This document shows, piece by piece, positions 58,285-64,000 of a stretch of DNA of 64,000 nt. This DNA comes from Volvariella volvacea V23. Its lineage: Eukaryota > Basidiomycota > Agaricomycetes > Agaricales > Pluteaceae. Position 1 is the first letter of the stretch, and every line of letters begins with the position of its first letter. Below the pieces are notes generated by a model. It searched no databases. It was not told where the DNA came from and saw only the letters and a program-made list of their open reading frames with translations. The stretch spans positions 538,133 to 602,132 of the forward strand of contig KB722753.1 of the NCBI GenBank assembly GCA_000349905.1. The letters are read 5' to 3'. The position numbers and the translations under genes were made by a program.

Positions 58285-59728
58285 TTATTCGATTGAAAGG
58301 GACGGCTGCGGAATCTGTGAGGTTGTTGAGACTATAGATGGAATGACCACGAGTGCTACGTTTCTACCGCTCCCCGTACGTTGGTCAAACAAGTTGACAG
58401 CTTCTACCTGCCATTTTATGGGGTGTGTGCGAAGCCCTTCCTCCAAAAATTGAATTCTATCTTGAATTAGGAAGGTTTCCACCACCGGTCCTAACAAGCA
58501 CCGCAATGTATGGAGAACTGCCAATCGATTCTCCAGTGCAGGTTCAGGCGGGGATGCATCTGAGAAGTCCACTCCTAGTCTCTCTCCAGCAACTCTGAGG
58601 AACTCTGGCCAGTCGTTATATAAACCATCCCTTAATTTGCCCAATCGACGCATCGCTGGCGATGTCCCAATTCCTATCAGTTTCTTTGATTCATCCCCAT
58701 CAATTGGTTCTGCTATGGCATTTTCACGGGCTGACTTCTCCCTCCATAAACGAGGCACGGAATCGCTCAAACCCTTCCGCGCCATTTCGCGGCTTAGAAT
58801 AGCCCTCCACACCACCTTTTTGACCGCAAGCGAAACAGAGGGTAGATTGTCCATCCATGTCATAGGAATCTGTGCCGCTAATGCAGGCGCAGATGGTGGG
58901 AGGTCGAGGGAAGGTATGTCACAAAGGGGAAGATCTAACCAATCAGTTGGGCTTGTGTACGCAGACAAAGGTGAAGAGAATTGACAAACCGGAAGGATGG
59001 AGGAGATTATAGCAACACCCGACAATCACAAGGCCCGCAAACGACCATGGAGATGCCGAGGATTGAGACGCGAAAGCACGGAGGATGGAAGGAGTGAGAG
59101 ATCCACAAGCGTGAAGTGCGACTATAAGAACTGGTACGGGCTCAACTGATGCCGCAGACGTAGCGTCAATCCACTCGTCTATCGCTTCCTTGAGGCTTGT
59201 AGATGTGATGTGCACAGTTTTATGAGAAATGGGGGTGTGATTGGGTGGAAGAATCTTTTGTTCCCATTTTTGGGCAGCTATTGACTGTGCTTCGTTTGAA
59301 TCAAGTGCAAGAATATAAGCAGGTCGGAGATGATAAGCAAGCGAGCGAGTGAGATACCCTTGTCCTGCCCCAACGTCGACAATTCGAAGAGATTCGGTAG
59401 GGATGTTGTTCTGTGCCAGGATATCACGTATGTAGGCAGTCATGCGGTCGACCTCGTGTTGCTTTTTCGGAGTAAGACCATAAACGGGCAGCGTTGGGCC
59501 GATGGGTGGGACATCGATGGGCTTTCTGTCTATTTGGAGGGATTGAATTGTAGTTATTAGGTTGGCGAGGTCTGGAGAGATGGCATCGCCTCTGTGGCCA
59601 TTGTAGAAATTGACGAGATGAAGCCAATTCACACCATCGAACTTCAAGTCGCAGCCATCGGAGTCCACATCGTTTGGATGTGTTCTGAGCAAGTATTGGA
59701 CGTGACGAGACCTAAGAAAGGGGAGCAT
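58285..59728 (-). CDS. METTL25-type methyltransferase-like protein
   Basis: Two exons, 59728-58990 and 58934-58285, are joined by a 55-base intron that restores GCCYNLLHPSDLPLCD. Family marks: FLRSRHVQYLL near the N terminus, KKQHEVDRM, the SAM-binding LRIVDVGAGQGYLTRSLAYH, VLIVALHACGSLTPSILRAF and VIVGCCYNLL. The C-terminal half (WRAILSREM..., LVVETFLIQDRIQFLEEG-like region) fits METTL25/METTL25B homologues. The substrate in fungi is not established. The start Met at 59728 may be internal: family members usually have more N-terminal sequence, and a possible acceptor (ttcttag) sits just upstream of RSRHVQ, so a further 5' exon may exist. Confidence 0.82.
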
Positions 59729-60705
59729 AAGTCAGTTGGTCGTAGTGGCTGATGATTGCAATTTGTTTATCTCAGCCCAAAGCGGTACCGATTCCGCGGT
59801 TAGCCACCTGTGCACCTGCGACTACTAGTAAAATGGGTTTCGTCGCGCAGTGTGCACATGCAAATTCGCTCGCCTCTGGTGTGGCAAGCCGAGTACTACC
59901 TCCGATCATCTTGCTATCCTCGTTAACTTGTCCACAACCGCGTGAGGATTCAAGTCATTGGCTCTCCCGCACCTCAGATTGCATTTGTGTCGAATTTAGT
60001 ATCTGAAGCTGAGATCAGGCATACCAGCCCACGCTGACCAAATCGCGTTCATGTGATCTTTTGTAGCCACAGGGCACCAGTAATCGGATAGGAAAGGGGT
60101 TTACAAGCTAGTGCTTCACGAATATCGCGCGAAGTATCACAGTTCTCCCACTGGATAGGCATTACCACGTCCACCTAAGCCCTTTATCCACTACAATACT
60201 ATCACACACCCGCAATCCATTAAGGTGCTTAGGTTAGCAAAGGCGACATAGGAAGATTCTGTGATAACATGACCCGTCAGAGCACCCATGACGACGAATC
60301 ATGCTTTGGGTCCAAGCAACGAGGAAAGACCTGTTCTTCATCGGCCGTGGCAGGGGCAGTAAACCAAGAAGGGGCCAGGAGGCTGGACATCAACACGAGA
60401 AATAGGATTTCAATCAATGGCAGTTTGCAGGGGGTGCGCAGATCCTTATGTGAGCCCCATTTTGGTTTTGGTTGTTTTTCTTCCGTATCCCCGCTACGCC
60501 TTTTTCCCGCAATAAGGTACATTGATGTTCCTTATTTCTCCATTAACATAGATCGGAAGGAAGAATCACCCTCTGTAAGGTGCCAAGGCTATCCTTAGAT
60601 AATACGCGAACATATGCAATGGAATCGTCACGATGGAAATCACTGATTTACACAAAGTGGGTATCAATGGTTTCTATTGCACTTATCTGGGGACCACCCA
60701 TTTCT
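59729..60705. other. No gene supported
   Basis: This may contain a missed 5' exon of the METTL25-like gene between about 59760 and 60050. Frames at 60269-60598 lack domains. Confidence 0.4.
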
Positions 60706-60805
60706 NNNNNNNNNNNNNNNNNNNNNNNNNNNNNNNNNNNNNNNNNNNNNNNNNNNNNNNNNNNNNNNNNNNNNNNNNNNNNNNNNNNNNNNNNNNNNNN
60801 NNNNN
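60706..60805. other. Assembly gap, 100 N
   Basis: Exactly 100 N, filler for a gap of unknown size, at the entry to the gene-poor right end. Confidence 0.95.
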
Positions 60806-63800
60806 CCTTTATCCCATATGTGAACAAGACCCGCTTGGATCCGGAGTTTTTTCTGCTTCGTTTTTGATCCCCCTCCTACCTGCATTCCTTCAAGTCATCG
60901 CAGTTCACCATCGGGTTGCAGACGGTGATGTAAGGGCCCTGAACTTCTCGAAGACGACCCCTTGAAGGCGATTCCTTGTTTTTTGTGAGGTCAAAAGATT
61001 CTTGCTCAGTCCCTAAAGCGGGTTTAAGGGGTATCACTTCCACATCTTCCCTACTCCTCTGTGGCCGCTCAATCTCGAATTCGCTCAATATCGGTCTTTC
61101 GAGTGGTGGAGTCAAAGCACACAAGTAGAACCCAGAAGGGAATCCTAGTTGGTGGTCATTCACAATACACTCCTATGTCCGAGGACAATGATTATTGTTC
61201 CCTGTATCCTGTCTCCTTAGGATGTCTGCACCCCGCATCTGTGGCGGCCACCCAGAGAGGGCATCAACCTTCGAAAAATTTCCCGGCCCTGCAGTGACCA
61301 ATTTCGTGCATCCTTGTCTTTTTCAAGGGTAATAATCCGGGATTCCGTAAACCCTGACCGATTGGCCTGGCGTCCGACCTGCATTCGGCTGCCCGAGCCG
61401 TCCGGGCCATGTGTTGTTGGACTCGCTGTTTTCAGCTTGGTTCTCCTGCTTCAATAACTGTGGTGTCGGTAGCAGTCAATGATAGAGCTCATTAGTCTTG
61501 CACTCTCGCCACAAGTATTGGGTGCCTCTAATGAGGAGCCCCGATTACTAGTCACTTTTATTGGGCTTAGGCTTTTTGCTGATGGGTCTTGTCTTCAAGC
61601 TTCATCCGTAGGGGCCATTGTTGTAAATTTGGAAGTCCACCACGCACCACGCATCTATGTCACACACTCGCTGGAATCAGAGGGTAAGACGGCTCGTGGA
61701 AATCGCCCGCTAAAAAAAAGGTTTAATGGACTTGATTCCCAATCTCCTGGGTCAGCGGTCGCCGCTCTCACATAGACCTATCTATACTCCGACTCACCGA
61801 ACAACCCTTTTTGTTGCTCATACCTCGCTGATGTCGTAACGCCATCGGGTGTGAACTACGGAGAGGGATCGAGGCGTCTCTAGTTTGTCAAGCCGCACAC
61901 TTCGCCGTCAACGTGGCCAAACGTACGACCACGCCTCCTGCATCATCGGACTCGGGTTCTGTCATTGACGCTCTAACGCCTCTCTTGGGTTCTGTCACCC
62001 CCTCTTCCGACATAACTCACACAGGTGGGTGGGACTACTACGATATCTAGTCACCCAGGATGCGCATAAACTTCGAATGCATGTACTTTACTACTGCGAT
62101 CTCAGCTACCCTACCTCGTGTCAGGTGAGCAACAACAGAATTGTTTGGATGGCCTGGGTGCTCCGTCATCGCATTGTTCTCGAGGCACATAATCTCGGTG
62201 CATAGCCCATAAACCGTTCCTATGCTCGACCGCCGCTCATTGCCTCATGTCTGAAAACAAATATTTGTCCTTCTCGCAATGGGTTGTATCCCGCGCTTGC
62301 TCTTTGTTTGCTCGTCTACTAGCAATGGGTGGCACTCATCGATTGATGCCCGTGTTTATCTCCACTGATACTCAGACACTCCTCTGTGTACTCGGCTTAT
62401 TTCCGGGTCTGATGATCCTAAATATTTGCATACCTTACTTCGATAGGGGAACTGCTACTGGGGTTATTGATGCTGCCACCGATGGCTGATACTGCTAACA
62501 CATTGGCACAATCCAACATTATTATTATGCATCTTGTCTGATTTTCTCTTTGTTAGGCTTAACGTTTGCACTTCCAAAATGAAATATCGAAACCATGCAT
62601 GAACTACATAATGCGCTATTTCTGGTTAGCACTTGTGTAATCTGTTTCGGAGGTTCTCATAAGGTCGTAAGTGGTCATTTGCGTATAACAGCGTACTGGA
62701 CAACGCCTTATTAATTCTATAAAAACAATACCCCTCATTCGACTGCATCCTTGCAGTGATACTATATCCGAAGCGTTTTCACTCGTCGGATGTCGTGTTA
62801 TTACGTTTTCAGACCCCGGTGAATGCACCCGTATGACTAGTTACGAGTGTCGATGGACCGCGGAAGGTGTGTCTTCGAAAGGTATTCCACCACTTGGCTA
62901 GACCCAATGCGCCGATGCGTACTTACACTCTTAATGTCATACCTGAGCACCATCGTGCCTCCATAGATTGGGAGCACTCCCGATATGTAGTTTCAGGGTT
63001 GCATAGATCGGGGACTTTGCCCCTTTTGCTTTCAACACCTTGAAGATGTCTCCCCACGCTTGCCCACGATGGGAAAGGCTCCACACTTTGACTATCCTAG
63101 TAATGCTGTTACTACAATAGTGCTTCTTGCCTCCTATTACTGCACCACTAAGTTCACTCCGTCGACCCCTCGGCCTCGAGTGTGACCCTGCACGAGGGAT
63201 TGTTTGATCCCACTAACTGTGCAGCTGAAGGGTTTGTTTAGATGCACATTCAGTACGCCTATGCTGAATCTAAATAATCTGACCACCCGACCCTGACACT
63301 GAGAAGCTTTATATCGCTAGTGGATGAATACTCAACATATTCGACGTCTGTATACGACGGATAATCCGGGGCTCCTCTAATTCGAATAATCAAATGCACT
63401 TTAAAAGCCCCCCACAACGCGTTGGGAAAACTGGGAAAGGTCATGATTCACTGGAATCATTGCATCACTAGCCCTGGCGTCGTGTCGGGGATAGGACCGC
63501 CTGCAGCATTACGACGATGTCAAACTCTATCCAATTCCAGAGCCGCTTTCATCATTTTTGGACCCAGGGAAGCAAAAGGGCACCCACGCTCATTTCTGAA
63601 GATATCACGGACGGTACAACACAGCGCACGTTCAACTTATCGCTCACAAGGCTTACGCTAGATAGTTCGATCCGGGTAGCGGGAGAAAGCAGGCAGTTAG
63701 GAACAATACAGCGCGCAATAAAGAGAGATGCAGTCACTCACTCGGTATCTACACGAAATCGAATACCATGCGCGGGCACAAGTGTCACGCACTTGGTCGA

Positions 63801-64000
63801 TGTCATGCGACACATGAGGTGACATCAGATCGGAAATTCGGCTTGGTTGCAGTGCAAAGGCATGCACTTGAGATAAGAGAGAAGGGATTAGCACAGGCAA
63901 CTGGGAACGGAAGCATGAGAGTGCACTATCACTGAATTTACGAAATAGCGCTGTGAAGGTGATCGTGCCGGAGACAACCGAAGAGCATGAGGACAAAGTG
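60806..64000. other. Gene-poor right end
   Basis: Many short frames on both strands, none joined by convincing splice sites and none with a domain I recognise. The frame 63517-63822 is the longest coherent candidate near the edge but has no support. Next to an assembly gap this may be old transposon debris; I saw no reverse transcriptase, integrase or transposase motif to prove it. Confidence 0.4.

Noticed and set aside
58935..58989. Apparent frameshift in the METTL25-like gene after HPSG
   Set aside because: A GT-AG intron of 55 bases restores the family sequence HPSDLPL, so no frameshift is needed.
61479..61775. Possible reverse transcriptase/RNase H fragment (ADGSCL)
   Set aside because: A single short resemblance without flanking RNase H or reverse transcriptase motifs is not enough.

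Overview
The window looks like nuclear DNA of a mushroom-forming basidiomycete (Agaricomycetes). Genes are dense and cut by many short GT-AG introns of about 50-60 bases. Several protein types are typical of that group: F-box/LRR proteins of the IxxLPxEVxxRxF...GLVCKRWRAAA type, a DUF6533-like seven-helix protein, a GH128 glucanase, a GH16 glucanase and an Fzo1 mitofusin. There are two 100-N assembly gaps. The assignment rests on gene content and intron style only.

Layout. 0.5-2.3 kb: a disordered protein of unknown function. 3.0-3.6 kb: a decayed F-box gene, followed by a small SINE-like insertion. 4.5-6.4 kb: a seven-helix membrane protein. 8.2-8.7 kb: a small probable mitochondrial protein. 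9.35-11.0 kb: a class I fructose-bisphosphate aldolase, a form unusual for fungi. 11.3-12.2 kb: pyridoxamine-phosphate oxidase, divergent from a 1559-residue kelch/BTB protein (12.3-17.9 kb). 18.4-21.3 kb: an intact F-box/LRR gene and a frameshifted paralogue. 21.5-22.1 kb: a small coiled-coil protein. 22.1-23.2 kb: a GH128 beta-1,3-glucanase. 24.3-27.0 kb: mitofusin FZO1. 27.5-30.4 kb: a POM152-like nucleoporin that appears shortened at its C terminus. 30.8-31.6 kb: an EMC8/9 subunit.

From 32 to 45.5 kb the content becomes accessory. It holds a secreted PEBP-family protein with an apparent in-frame stop, a secreted protein built from tandem modules and interrupted by an N gap, a secreted GH16 enzyme, and a tandem array of three microsomal-type epoxide hydrolases. 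An internally deleted fourth copy lies inside that array. From 45.7 to 59.7 kb the window returns to conserved genes: an ABHD12-like lipase, a Bor1/SLC4 anion transporter, a membrane histidine-phosphatase-like protein lacking the second catalytic motif, Iwr1, UreG, Usb1 and a METTL25-type methyltransferase. The last 4 kb (60-64 kb) holds no gene I can support.

The housekeeping genes serve unrelated pathways (glycolysis, vitamin B6, mitochondrial fusion, nuclear pore, ER insertion, urease maturation, U6 RNA processing, Pol II import). Several are arranged as compact divergent pairs (PDX3/kelch, ABHD12/BOR1, UreG/Usb1) or convergent pairs (Usb1/METTL25). The most notable features are the gene birth-and-death traces (three F-box loci at different stages of decay, the epoxide hydrolase array with its deleted copy, the module-duplicated secreted gene), the class I aldolase with a charged insertion, and the histidine-phosphatase homologue that probably is not a normal phosphatase. 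I did not find a coherent new multi-gene system. Splice sites were inferred by eye.
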